NCBI GenBank assembly: GCA_036562565.1
Contig: DATCJY010000051.1
Span: 1-54,543, forward strand
Length of the DNA stretch: 54,543 nt
Source of the DNA: DATCJY01 sp036562565
Lineage (GTDB): Bacteria > Bacteroidota > Bacteroidia > Flavobacteriales_D > Sanyastnellaceae
Direction of reading: 5' to 3'
In this document: piece by piece, positions 17,684 through 27,435 of the stretch
Layout of the letters: each line of letters starts with the position of its first letter
Numbering within the stretch: position 1 is the stretch's first letter
Translations under genes and position numbers: made by a program
The notes under the pieces: generated by a model
What the model saw: the letters and a program-made list of their open reading frames with translations, nothing else
What the model was told of the DNA's origin: nothing
The model's database searches: none

Positions 17684-20600
17684 ATGCAGAAAAAGTTTTA
17701 CGCTCTACTAGCACTCATTCTATTCTTCGGAGTTGCGGCTACCGCCCAAACCAATAGCGGTACCCTTATGGGAAAGGTGAAAGATAAGGATACTGGAGAG
17801 CCCTTATCATTTGCCACTGTCATCGTTTACCTCAACGGTAATACCGTTAACGGAGGTAGCGCTGACATTGATGGTAAATACTCTATTAAACCTCTTGAGC
17901 CCGGTACATACGATGTAACGGTGCAATCTGTAGGTTACAAATCCTACACCGTGAAGGGTGTTGTAATCAACTCTTCGCGTATCACCACCCTCCCGGACAT
18001 CCTTTTGGTCTCCAGTACAGAGCTGGGTGAGGTTGAAGTAGTGGACTACAAGGTTCCTCTCATCGACCGTGACGGGGGTCCTTCAGGAGGTACTGTAACT
18101 CGTGAAGAATTGAAAAACATGCCGGGCCGTGATGCGTTGGGCTTTGCTGCCACTGTAGCCGGTGCAACCAATACAGGTAACGGTATCTCCATCCGTGGTG
18201 CACGTGAAGGTTCTACCTGGGTGTACATCGATGGTATCAAGGTGAGAGGTTCTTCAGCCCTCCCTAAATCGGCTATCGAAGAGGTATCCGTATTGACCGG
18301 GGGTATTCCGGCTAATATCGGTGACGTTACCGGTGGGGTAGTAAACATCTCATTGAGAAATTCTTCTAAGTTTTATACCGGTGGTCTTGAATACATCACT
18401 TCTGGATTCAAGAGCGGTACCACAGCTTATGGTTTGGACCGTTATGGTTACAACCTCATCGAAGGATCACTCTCCGGTCCTTTGTTGTATAAAAAAGATG
18501 AAAACGGTGAGAAAGGTGCTCCGCTTCTCGGTTTCTTCCTTTCCGGTAGCTATACCAATGTTGTAGACGGTAACCCCAACTACGGTGGTAACTACCGCAT
18601 TACTGACGAGGCACGTGAAAGACTTTACAACAGCCCATTGCGCCCTAACTTCAATGCGGCAGGTGACCTTACCGGTGTTATGTACAGCGCTGACTTCCTT
18701 ACAAGAGAAGACTTTATTAAAGTCCCTACTCGCCTTAACGTAGGTGCTCAGTCTGCTAACCTTGTGGCTAAGATTGACGTGAACTTGAATGAAAACGTGA
18801 CCTTGACCTTCGGAGGTACCGGTGCTTTCAGCCGTGGTCACGCTTACTCATATTCTAATTCTTTGATTAACTGGGATAACAACCAGTTGAGCACCAGCTT
18901 CGACTGGAGAGCCTATGCCAAGTTCAGCCAACGTTTCAGAAACGCTACTTCTGACGAAGAAGCTTCTGCATCTCGTCTCAAAAACGTATTCTATTCTGTC
19001 ATGGCTGACTACTCTAAGTCTTACGGCAGAAGCGAAGATGATTCTCACGGTGATAAATTGTTCCGTTATGGACACGTTGGTTATTTCGATTTGATTCGCG
19101 GTAATACTTATGAGTGGACGAATAACACTTACTACCGCCAGACAGGGGTTCAGGACATGCACATGTACTTCACTCCTTCAGAACACAACCCTGAAGCGGC
19201 CCGCGTAACTTCTCAATACTATGAATTGTATGGAAACGATCCACTTGTTGCTTTGGCTCAAAGTTACATTAACAATGTAAACGGTTCTATCCGTGACCCA
19301 CGCAATTTCTTCTTGGATAATCCGAATGTGATTGCCGCTATTTCTCAAAGCCCATTCTCTTCTAACAACGTTTTGGGTTCACGTCTTGGTTTGAGAAATG
19401 GTGATATGCCTCAAAGTATCTACAGCTTGTGGAACAACTTGGGTGTACAAAACAACGGTTATGGTATCAGCAACAACGGTCAATTCCGTGTATCCGGTAT
19501 GGGATCAGCTGACTTGGGTGACCACGCTTTGCAAATCGGTTTCGAATTTGAACAAAGAAAAGATGCTGGTTATAGTGTGGCTCCTATCGGTTTGTGGCAG
19601 TTGGCTCGTTTGTCTGCTAACTCTCACATTGAGAAATTGGATAACCAAAGCTTGACTTATGATTCTACCATTGTAGCAATCAATCAAAACGGTACTACCT
19701 ACTATTATACTTACTTCAACCCATTGGTGGGTGAAAACCAAACTCAGTTCGACTACAAATTGCGTGAAGCCTTGGGGCTTGACCCACGTGGCGGTGATTT
19801 CATCAACACCGATAACTTGGATCCAGATTTCTTGGACATCAGCATGTTCAGCGCTGACGAGTTGTTGAACCAAGGTAACGCCTATGTATCATACTATGGT
19901 TATGATGCCTACGGTAACAAATTGAAAGGTAAGAAGCCTACTATCGATGACTTCTTCACTCAGACTTACCGTTTGGGTAACAGCGACAACAGCCCTGTAT
20001 ATTACAGCCGCAACGTTGGTGCATTTGAGCCAATCTATACCGCGGGTTATATCATGGATAAGTTCGCGTTTGACGACTTGATCTTCAACGTGGGTGTGCG
20101 TGTGGACCGCTATGATGCGAACCAATACATTCCGAAAGATCCATATGTAATCAGCGAGTTCTATACTGCCGGTGAAGTAACATCATTGGGTAACCAAGCA
20201 GTTACTCACCCAGGTAGCATCGGAAGCGATTACGTAGTTTACGTAGACGATATCAAGAACCCAACTAGCATTAAAGGTTACCGTAACGGTAACGACTGGT
20301 ACAATGCAAGCGGTCAGTACATCAACGACCCAACTGCTGTGTTCAGCAACGGTTCTATCCAGCCATACCTCAAAGTGGATCCGGATGCTCCGCTTACTTC
20401 AAAAGCATTCGTGGATTACACTCCCGCTGTGAACATTATGCCTCGTATCGCATTCTCGTTCCCGATTTCCGATGAGGCTACTTTCTTCGCTCACTATGAC
20501 GTATTGACTCAGCGTCCAACCGGTGTAAACCGTTTCGACCCGATTGACTACCTCTACATGAAGAACAGAAACGTGACGCTCAACAACCCGAACTTGAAGC

Positions 20601-21484
20601 CTGAGCGCACCGTGGACTATGCACTTGGTTTCCAACAAGTATTGACCAAGTCTTCTTCATTGAAAATCGAGGCATTCTATCGTGAGTTGCGCAACATGAT
20701 TCAAATCAGAAGACTTGTAGGTGCTTATCCAAGTAGCTATAACTATTTTGATAACATCGACTTCGGAACAGTTAAAGGTTTGACCTTGACCTATGACTTG
20801 AGAAGAACAGGTAATATCTGGCTCAAGGCATCTTATACATTGCAATTTGCTGATGGTACTGGGTCTACAGCACAATCACAAGTTGCATTGATCAACGCAG
20901 GTCTTCCAAACTTGAGAACCATCAGCCCATTCAACTACGATCAAAGACACCGCATCGTAGTAACAGCTGACTACCGTTACGGTTCAGGTAGTAGTTACAA
21001 CGGTCCGGTTTGGTTCGACAAACCAATCTTCGAAAACACCGGGGCGAACTTGATTGCTAACCTTGGTTCCGGTACTCCTTATACGCCTCAAGTATTTGCT
21101 ACTCCTGTTACCGGTGAGTTCTCGCCAAGTACTGAAGGTTCTATCAACGGTGCACGTCTTCCATGGCAGTTCACTTTGGATTTGAACTTGGATAGAAACT
21201 TCCCATTGACATTCGGCAAGGATGGCGAGAGAAAGAAAGCTGCTAACTTGAACGTATACTTGTGGATTACCAACTTGTTGAATACCCGCAACGTGATTGA
21301 CGTTTACCGCTTTACCGGTACTGCTAACGATGATGGATGGTTGGCCGCTTCTAATGCACAGCAATTCATCAACAACATGAACTCTCCGGCAGGTTATAGA
21401 AACTACTATAGCATGTTCGTAGATGACCCACGTAACTACAGCAACCCAAGAACTATCCGTTTGGGTATCCGATTCGACTTTTAA
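17684..21484 (+). CDS. TonB-dependent outer-membrane receptor with carboxypeptidase-like N-domain
   Basis: The 1,266-aa protein has a signal peptide at residues 1-22 (cleaved after ATAQ), then a carboxypeptidase-regulatory-like beta-sandwich (about 25-110: GTLMGKVKDKDTGEPLSFAT). A plug domain follows (about 130-225: REELKNMPGRDALGF, GISIRGAREGSTWVYIDG, SAIEEVSVLTGGIPA), then a long beta-barrel ending in aromatic Phe (RLGIRFDF). The family moves ligands or exports surface components across the outer membrane with TonB energy. There is no SusD partner next to it; instead it is followed by a CTD protein and a PorV-like protein. Codons are biased to AAC, TTC, GGT and CGT, more so than in neighbours, suggesting high expression. 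The substrate is unknown. Confidence 0.93.
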   Translation: MQKKFYALLALILFFGVAATAQTNSGTLMGKVKDKDTGEPLSFATVIVYLNGNTVNGGSADIDGKYSIKPLEPGTYDVTVQSVGYKSYTVKGVVINSSRITTLPDILLVSSTELGEVEVVDYKVPLIDRDGGPSGGTVTREELKNMPGRDALGFAATVAGATNTGNGISIRGAREGSTWVYIDGIKVRGSSALPKSAIEEVSVLTGGIPANIGDVTGGVVNISLRNSSKFYTGGLEYITSGFKSGTTAYGLDRYGYNLIEGSLSGPLLYKKDENGEKGAPLLGFFLSGSYTNVVDGNPNYGGNYRITDEARERLYNSPLRPNFNAAGDLTGVMYSADFLTREDFIKVPTRLNVGAQSANLVAKIDVNLNENVTLTFGGTGAFSRGHAYSYSNSLINWDNNQLSTSFDWRAYAKFSQRFRNATSDEEASASRLKNVFYSVMADYSKSYGRSEDDSHGDKLFRYGHVGYFDLIRGNTYEWTNNTYYRQTGVQDMHMYFTPSEHNPEAARVTSQYYELYGNDPLVALAQSYINNVNGSIRDPRNFFLDNPNVIAAISQSPFSSNNVLGSRLGLRNGDMPQSIYSLWNNLGVQNNGYGISNNGQFRVSGMGSADLGDHALQIGFEFEQRKDAGYSVAPIGLWQLARLSANSHIEKLDNQSLTYDSTIVAINQNGTTYYYTYFNPLVGENQTQFDYKLREALGLDPRGGDFINTDNLDPDFLDISMFSADELLNQGNAYVSYYGYDAYGNKLKGKKPTIDDFFTQTYRLGNSDNSPVYYSRNVGAFEPIYTAGYIMDKFAFDDLIFNVGVRVDRYDANQYIPKDPYVISEFYTAGEVTSLGNQAVTHPGSIGSDYVVYVDDIKNPTSIKGYRNGNDWYNASGQYINDPTAVFSNGSIQPYLKVDPDAPLTSKAFVDYTPAVNIMPRIAFSFPISDEATFFAHYDVLTQRPTGVNRFDPIDYLYMKNRNVTLNNPNLKPERTVDYALGFQQVLTKSSSLKIEAFYRELRNMIQIRRLVGAYPSSYNYFDNIDFGTVKGLTLTYDLRRTGNIWLKASYTLQFADGTGSTAQSQVALINAGLPNLRTISPFNYDQRHRIVVTADYRYGSGSSYNGPVWFDKPIFENTGANLIANLGSGTPYTPQVFATPVTGEFSPSTEGSINGARLPWQFTLDLNLDRNFPLTFGKDGERKKAANLNVYLWITNLLNTRNVIDVYRFTGTANDDGWLAASNAQQFINNMNSPAGYRNYYSMFVDDPRNYSNPRTIRLGIRFDF

Positions 21485-21522
21485 TGATTAGCACAGATAA
21501 AGAGAAATTAAAGCTTCAAAAG

Positions 21523-24500
21523 ATGAAAGTATTTAAGACCATATTGATTTGTACACTCGCATCAATGTTTTCGCTTTCTGCTTTTGCTTATAAATATGTA
21601 GGCAGTGGACAGAATTCGGGAATGGCAGGTTCAGAGAATTCTGACCAGCTAAGCCTGGAAACTCGTGCGGCTCAATGTGCTCCGGCTACCGGCTTGAGAG
21701 ACCTTGAGTGGAATAACGTGAGAACACGTATCGAGACAGGTGGTTCGATGTGGCAAGACCGTGCTAATGGTCGTGCGGCATATGAAGTACCAAAAGGTGG
21801 TGGCGTATCATCCATCTTCGCAGGTGGTCTTTGGATGGGTGGATTATCTACCGACCAAACATTGCGTCTTGCCGCAGTACGTTTCCGTGAAGGGAATGAC
21901 TACTGGCCGGGTCCTTTGACAACGGACGGTACCGCTGAAGTAAGCGCTGCTACTTGCTTGCAATACGACAACTTCGCGGTTACTTTGAGACAAGATGCCC
22001 AAACACATCGTCTCTACTTTGATATGATCAATGCCGGTGCTACTCAGGAAGAATTGGAGGCTGCTGGTCTCGGTGATTATACCATTCCAAGTTACTTCTT
22101 CTCTTATCCTGCACACGGTAATACCGCTTTGCTTCAGGATTATTATCTGGCTCCATTCTATAACTACGATGATAACCCTGAATATGATCCTAGAAAAGGT
22201 GACTATCCTTGGTATGACTTCCTAAGAGAAATTGACTGCGCTAATCGTAAACGTGAAGACCAAGTTCCATTGTATGGTGACCAAACTTTTTATTGGATTT
22301 TCAACGATAAGGGTAACATCCATACTGAGTCTACCGGTGCCCCAATCGGTATGGAGATTCGTGCGCAAGCTTTCGCATTTACCTCCAACGATGAAATCAA
22401 CAACATGACATTCTTGAACTATGTGTTGATTAACCAAGGTACTCAGCGTCTTACTGAAACATACTTCGGTTCTTACATTGACCCGGACCTCGGTGCTTAC
22501 AATGACGACTATGTAGGTTGTGACGTTCAAAGAGGTTTGGGATATTGCTATAATGGTGACGGTTTTGATGAAACTGTATCTGGTTCATTGGGGTATGGTG
22601 ATTACTTGCCGGCAGTGGGTGTCGACTTCTTCGAAGGTCCTTACCAAGATGCTGACGGTATGGATAACCCATTGACTTCTGACATCGCTGAGGCTGAAGA
22701 GCTTAAAGGTATTCCTTACAAAGGTTTGGGTATCGGTTACGGTGATGGCATCGTAGATAACGAGCGTTATGGTATGAGAAGATTCGTATACTATAACAAC
22801 TCTAGCGCGTTGAACGGTGACCCAACTCAGCCAATGCACTACTACAACTACATGCGTGGTATTTGGAAAAACAACCAGGTTATGTTGTATGGTGGTAACG
22901 GTTTCAACCAAGGTGTTGTGCCCGGCATGCCGGCTCAATACATGTTCCCTGGCGACTCTGACCCGTATAACTGGAGTACTCACGGTGTCGTGCCTACTTC
23001 CGGATATCCATGGACCGAAGTAACTGCTGGTAACCAACCGGCCGACAGACGTTTCGTTCAATCTGCTGGTCCTTTCACCCTTGAACCAGGTGACTACAAC
23101 AACATTACTTTGGGTGTTGTATGGGCAAGAGCTACCTCTAAAAACAACAACTGGGAAGCTGTTGAATTGTTGAGACTTGCTGACGATAAAGCTCAATCAC
23201 TCTTCGATAACTGCTTTGAAATCGTATCTGGTCCTGATGCTCCGGATGTAACTGTACGCGAGCTAGACAGAGAGATTATCCTCATGTTGAGCAACGAGAA
23301 CACCCTTTCAAACAACTATCATGAAAACTACCTTGAGTTCGACCCAAGTATTCCTGATAGCTTGAATGGCGTGGCTTTGACTCGTGAGGAAAGAAGCTAC
23401 AAGTTCGAAGGTTATTTGGTTTATCAATTGATTGACGGAACAGTGAGTAGTGCTAACTTGTCAGATCCTGATAGAGCACGTTTGATTGCTCAGTGTGACG
23501 TTCGCAACGGTATTACCAACATCATCAACTATGAAAGAGACGGAACAACCGGTTTGATTGTTCCTCAGCTAATGGTACAAGGTAGTGATAACGGCATTAG
23601 CCGCTCATTCCGTATCACCACAGACGCGTTTGCTACCGGTGCCAACACATTGGTCAACCACAAGACATATTACTTCATGGTAATTGCTTACGGTTACAAT
23701 GAGTACGCTCCATATAACATTGCTACCAACAGCGGTCAGTCTCAACCATTCAAGTCTTCTCGTAAGGCCGCTGTAGGTGAGGTACCCGTAATTCGTGCAA
23801 TTCCGCACAATGTGAGCCCACTCAACGGTGGTACGGTGTTGAACTCTAGCTACGGTGATGGCTTCATGCTTACTCGTATTGAAGGTAAGGGGAATGGATT
23901 GCAAACGCTTTCAATTACCGGTGCACATGAGAATGATTTGTTGAAATTCCCATACACTCTTAACGAGTTGGATTACTTGCCAGGTCGTGGTCCTGTGGAT
24001 ATCAAAGTGGTTGACCCATTGCGTGTACCTGCTGCTGATTTCGAATTGAAATTGAATGATACACCATCCAATACCAACAACGTTGACTCATTGTTCTGGA
24101 CATTGACCAACTTGACCGATAACGAGGTGTACGACACTTATACTTCGTTCCGTGCAACAAGTGAGGATGTGATTTTGGATTATGGTATCAGCATCTATTG
24201 GGGACAATATGAATACCGCAACTCAGTGGGTATTCTTGAACCGCATAAGACTGCATTCATCTCTGGTACAATTGAGTTTGCCAACAACCGTGAACCATGG
24301 TTGACCGGTGTGCCTGATTCAGAAGGTGTAACTCCATTTAACTGGATTCGTGCAGGAACATTCGCACCGGCTCAAGACAACCAAGAAGAGAAATTGTATG
24401 CCGACTATCAATATGGAAACGGATTATGGATTGATGGTGAAGGCGATTATGAGAAAGTGCTTTCAGGTACTGTCGCTCCTTACTGCTTGGTAAGCCATAC

Positions 24501-25767
24501 TGACAACGGAACTTGGGCTAACCCTGTGGCTCCTACTTTGGGTAAAACTCCAATTGAAGGGGATGCAATTACTGATAGTCCTTTCTTGGTGGGTGACATG
24601 TCATCACAAGCTTCACGTATCAGTGCATTGGCATCAAACAACCGCTTCATTTCCGGTCTTGCCGGATTGAATAACGTTGATATCGTTATCACGCCTGATA
24701 AGAGCAAGTGGACCAGATGTCCTGTTTTGGAAATGCAACCTCAAGCAATGTTGGCACAAAACGCCTTGGTTCCATCTCAAGGCAACCCATCGAAGATGAG
24801 ATTGCGCAAGCACCCAAGCGTAGATAAAAATGGTAAGATTGCCGGTCAACCGGGCTATAACCCTGAAGAAGGTGAACTGACCGGAGCTACCGGTATGGGA
24901 TGGTTCCCTGGTTACGCTATTGATTTGGGCACAGGTGAGCGTTTGAATATTGCGTTCGGTGAAGACTCTTGGTTGGCAGGTGACAATGGACGTGATATGT
25001 TGTGGAACCCATCGTCTAACTATACAACTCCTTCAGGCGAGCCTGTGTTCGGTGGTCAACACTGGATCTACATCTTCAAAAACTTGCGTTCTGAAGTAGG
25101 ATTGGATATAAATGAAGACATGTTCTGCCCTCGTTATGACGAAGGTAAATACTTGCACTCTCGCCTTTTGAATGGTAACAACGCTCAATTGAAAGAAGCA
25201 TTTGCTGCTTGTACTTGGGTTTGCTCATCCATTTTGCAAGAAGGTTACGAATGGAAGTCTCCTGAGGATGGTTTGGTTCCGGGCATGGTTAAACTGAGCT
25301 TGCGCGTTGCGAAGCCATATACAAAATATGCTCCGAACGGTCAATCAGTGAACAATATTGACGGCTCTCAAAACCGCTGGAGAAACTTGTACAAGTTCTC
25401 TACCAGAGGAGCGGCTTCCACTATCAATGTGGCTGAGACAAAAGAGAGCGCATTGGATATGATCAATATTGTTCCGAACCCATACTATGCATTCAGTGGG
25501 TATGAGACAGGAAAATTGGATAACCGTGTGAAAATTGTCAACCTGCCGGAGCAGTGTACAATCAATATCTATGATTTGAACGGTACGCTCATCCGACAAT
25601 TCAAGAAGGGGGATCCTACTTCATCAGTCGATTGGGATTTGAAAAACCATAAGAATATCCCGATTGCGAGTGGTACCTATATCATTCACATCGATGTGCC
25701 GAATGTGGGTGAGAAAGTGTTGAAATGGTTCGGAGTAATGCGACCAGTGGATTTGGATAACTTCTAA
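21523..25767 (+). CDS. large secreted protein with divergent T9SS-like C-terminal domain
   Basis: From the chosen Met the protein has 1,414 aa and begins with a clean signal peptide (MKVFKTILICTLASMFSLSAFA). An upstream ATG (21484) that overlaps the receptor stop would add 13 charged residues and is less likely. The body has no catalytic motif I recognise. It is beta-rich, with GGGVSSIFAGGLWMGG near the N-terminus, an Asp-rich GYGDGIVDNERYG (about residue 405) and AGPFTLEPGDYNNITLGV. The last about 100 residues (INIVPNPYYAFS, KIVNLPEQCTINIYDLNGTL, IASGTYIIHIDV, KVLKWFGVMRP) form an FlgD/T9SS-CTD-like beta-sandwich but differ from type A domains and end in VDLDNF. Similar large proteins next to PorV-like genes are, from memory, recurrent in Bacteroidota. 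Probably surface exposed; function unknown. Confidence 0.85.
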   Translation: MKVFKTILICTLASMFSLSAFAYKYVGSGQNSGMAGSENSDQLSLETRAAQCAPATGLRDLEWNNVRTRIETGGSMWQDRANGRAAYEVPKGGGVSSIFAGGLWMGGLSTDQTLRLAAVRFREGNDYWPGPLTTDGTAEVSAATCLQYDNFAVTLRQDAQTHRLYFDMINAGATQEELEAAGLGDYTIPSYFFSYPAHGNTALLQDYYLAPFYNYDDNPEYDPRKGDYPWYDFLREIDCANRKREDQVPLYGDQTFYWIFNDKGNIHTESTGAPIGMEIRAQAFAFTSNDEINNMTFLNYVLINQGTQRLTETYFGSYIDPDLGAYNDDYVGCDVQRGLGYCYNGDGFDETVSGSLGYGDYLPAVGVDFFEGPYQDADGMDNPLTSDIAEAEELKGIPYKGLGIGYGDGIVDNERYGMRRFVYYNNSSALNGDPTQPMHYYNYMRGIWKNNQVMLYGGNGFNQGVVPGMPAQYMFPGDSDPYNWSTHGVVPTSGYPWTEVTAGNQPADRRFVQSAGPFTLEPGDYNNITLGVVWARATSKNNNWEAVELLRLADDKAQSLFDNCFEIVSGPDAPDVTVRELDREIILMLSNENTLSNNYHENYLEFDPSIPDSLNGVALTREERSYKFEGYLVYQLIDGTVSSANLSDPDRARLIAQCDVRNGITNIINYERDGTTGLIVPQLMVQGSDNGISRSFRITTDAFATGANTLVNHKTYYFMVIAYGYNEYAPYNIATNSGQSQPFKSSRKAAVGEVPVIRAIPHNVSPLNGGTVLNSSYGDGFMLTRIEGKGNGLQTLSITGAHENDLLKFPYTLNELDYLPGRGPVDIKVVDPLRVPAADFELKLNDTPSNTNNVDSLFWTLTNLTDNEVYDTYTSFRATSEDVILDYGISIYWGQYEYRNSVGILEPHKTAFISGTIEFANNREPWLTGVPDSEGVTPFNWIRAGTFAPAQDNQEEKLYADYQYGNGLWIDGEGDYEKVLSGTVAPYCLVSHTDNGTWANPVAPTLGKTPIEGDAITDSPFLVGDMSSQASRISALASNNRFISGLAGLNNVDIVITPDKSKWTRCPVLEMQPQAMLAQNALVPSQGNPSKMRLRKHPSVDKNGKIAGQPGYNPEEGELTGATGMGWFPGYAIDLGTGERLNIAFGEDSWLAGDNGRDMLWNPSSNYTTPSGEPVFGGQHWIYIFKNLRSEVGLDINEDMFCPRYDEGKYLHSRLLNGNNAQLKEAFAACTWVCSSILQEGYEWKSPEDGLVPGMVKLSLRVAKPYTKYAPNGQSVNNIDGSQNRWRNLYKFSTRGAASTINVAETKESALDMINIVPNPYYAFSGYETGKLDNRVKIVNLPEQCTINIYDLNGTLIRQFKKGDPTSSVDWDLKNHKNIPIASGTYIIHIDVPNVGEKVLKWFGVMRPVDLDNF

Positions 25768-25805
25768 CGAAAACAATTTTTTATACTCTCAAGAATATTC
25801 AGCTT

Positions 25806-26849
25806 ATGAAAAAGCTTTCAATCATAGTTATTGCATCAATGCTCTTCGGTTCTGCTGCTTTTGCGGGTAACCCGGACAGAGCGGGGTCAGCAGGTGCTGG
25901 ACACTTGTTGGTTAATCCTTGGGCAAGAACAGCGGGATTAGGTGGTTCTGCTATGGCTTCCGTTAGAGGTGTAGAAGCATGCTTCTCTAATGTGGCCGGT
26001 TTGGCCTTCACTCCAAAAACCGATTTGGTTTTCACCAACAACCAATACCTCGTTGGTTCCGGTATCAAGATCAACTCTTTTGGTCTTGGTCAAAAATTGG
26101 GTGAATCATCAGTCCTCGGTATTACGGTGACAAATATGAGCTTCGGTGAAATTCCGATTACTGAAGTCGACCTTCCCGAAGGTGGTATCGGTAGCTATTC
26201 CCCGAACTTCACCAACATTGGTTTGTCTTACGCAAAAGCTTTTTCTAACAGCATCTACGGTGGTATCACCGTGCGCATGGTGAGTGAAGCCATTTACAAC
26301 GTAAGATCACAAGGTGTGGCATTTGATGCAGGTATCCGCTACGTGACAGGCGAAAATGACCACGTTCGTTTCGGAATCGCGTTGCGCAACGTTGGACCAC
26401 CAATGCGTTACCGCGGTGATGGTCTTTCTATTGCAGCTACCATTCCTAATGGTTCCGGCTCTACTAAATTGACAGTGGATCAGCGTTCTGAGAAGTATGA
26501 GTTGCCATCTATGGTTAACGTTGGTTTCGCTTATGATTTCATCTTTAGCGAAAGCAGTAAATTGACCGGTAACCTACAATTCACTTCCAACTCATTCTCT
26601 CGTGACCAATTTGGTATCGGTGCTGAATTCAACTTCCGTGATCGTTTCATCTTGCGTGGTGGTTATCAATATGAGATGAATATTCATGACAAGGATGAGC
26701 GCACAACTGTGTTCACCGGTCCTACAGGTGGCTTCACAGTACAGGTTCCTGCAGGTAAGAATGGTACAATCATCGGTTTGGACTATTCATACCGCGTGAC
26801 CAATCCTTTTGCAGGTGTGCACAGCATGGGTGTACACATTTCGCTCTAG
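25806..26849 (+). CDS. PorV/PorQ-family outer-membrane protein
   Basis: The 347-aa protein has a signal peptide (residues 1-20, ...GSAAFAG). The N-terminal signature of the PorV/PorQ (UPF0164-type) group follows: LLVNPWARTAGLGGSAMAS, then GVEACFSNVAGLAF. The remainder is a 14-strand-like barrel ending in a beta-strand (HSMGVHISL). In T9SS, PorV carries CTD-bearing cargo from the SprA translocon to the attachment complex. This copy sits 38 bp after a CTD-like secreted protein, not with por/spr genes. It may therefore be a dedicated paralogue for that neighbour; this is an inference. It is the last gene of the module and is followed by a strong terminator. Confidence 0.9.
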   Translation: MKKLSIIVIASMLFGSAAFAGNPDRAGSAGAGHLLVNPWARTAGLGGSAMASVRGVEACFSNVAGLAFTPKTDLVFTNNQYLVGSGIKINSFGLGQKLGESSVLGITVTNMSFGEIPITEVDLPEGGIGSYSPNFTNIGLSYAKAFSNSIYGGITVRMVSEAIYNVRSQGVAFDAGIRYVTGENDHVRFGIALRNVGPPMRYRGDGLSIAATIPNGSGSTKLTVDQRSEKYELPSMVNVGFAYDFIFSESSKLTGNLQFTSNSFSRDQFGIGAEFNFRDRFILRGGYQYEMNIHDKDERTTVFTGPTGGFTVQVPAGKNGTIIGLDYSYRVTNPFAGVHSMGVHISL

Positions 26850-26889
26850 GAATAAATTTTTATTAGATTTGCTACAACATAGAATTAAG

Positions 26890-26920
26890 AGAGAAAACCC
26901 TGTTGCGGGGTTTTCTCTTT
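26890..26920 (+). terminator. rho-independent terminator after the PorV-like gene
   Basis: An 11-bp perfect stem (AGAGAAAACCC 26890-26900 / GGGTTTTCTCT 26908-26918) with a 7-nt loop runs into a T-rich tail. It closes the receptor / CTD protein / PorV-like unit, 40 bp after the last stop and before greA. Confidence 0.9.
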
Positions 26921-26955
26921 TTTAGCTTTATACGAACTCAAAGAATATTACTACT

Positions 26956-27432
26956 ATGGCATCACAAGTTGCTTATTATACTCCGGAAGGCTTACAGAAG
27001 CTCAAAGATGAGCTTCATCACATGAAGATGGTTGAAAGACCAAGAATTTCGCAGCAAATTGCAGAGGCACGTGATAAAGGAGACCTTTCAGAAAATGCTG
27101 AGTACGATGCAGCGAAAGAAGCTCAAGGTCTACTGGAAGCGCGCATTGCTAAAATGGAAAGCTTGCTCGCCAATGCGCGCCTCATCGATAGTTCTTCTGT
27201 GGACAATTCGAAGGTCTTCATTTTGTCCAAAGTGAAAATTAAGAACTTGTCCAATAACGCCATTATGGAGTACACCCTGGTGGCTGAGAATGAAGCGAAT
27301 CTGGCGGAGAAGAAAATCTCAGTGGATTCTCCTATCGGTAAAGGATTACTTGGTAAGGAGGTAGGGCAGATTGCCGAAGTGCAGGTTCCTGCCGGTAAGA
27401 TTCAATTTGAAATTTTGGAAATTTCCCGCTAA
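26956..27432 (+). CDS. greA: transcription elongation factor GreA
   Basis: The 158-aa protein has the standard GreA length and architecture. The N-terminal coiled coil (about residues 8-75) has YYTPEGLQKLKDEL, ARDKGDLSENAEYDAAKEAQ with the tip acidic pair, and EARIAKMESLLANA. The C-terminal FKBP-like domain has DSPIGKGLLGKEVG. GreA enters the RNA polymerase secondary channel and stimulates cleavage of backtracked transcripts. It is followed after 3 bp by the HIT-family gene, with which it is surely co-transcribed. Confidence 0.98.
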   Translation: MASQVAYYTPEGLQKLKDELHHMKMVERPRISQQIAEARDKGDLSENAEYDAAKEAQGLLEARIAKMESLLANARLIDSSSVDNSKVFILSKVKIKNLSNNAIMEYTLVAENEANLAEKKISVDSPIGKGLLGKEVGQIAEVQVPAGKIQFEILEISR

Positions 27433-27435
27433 GCC

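Noticed and set aside
22585..23196. 203-codon minus-strand ORF inside the 1,414-aa CTD gene
   Set aside because: The Ser/Thr/Val-rich product is what biased AAC/GGT codons give when read backwards; the forward frame is clearly coding.
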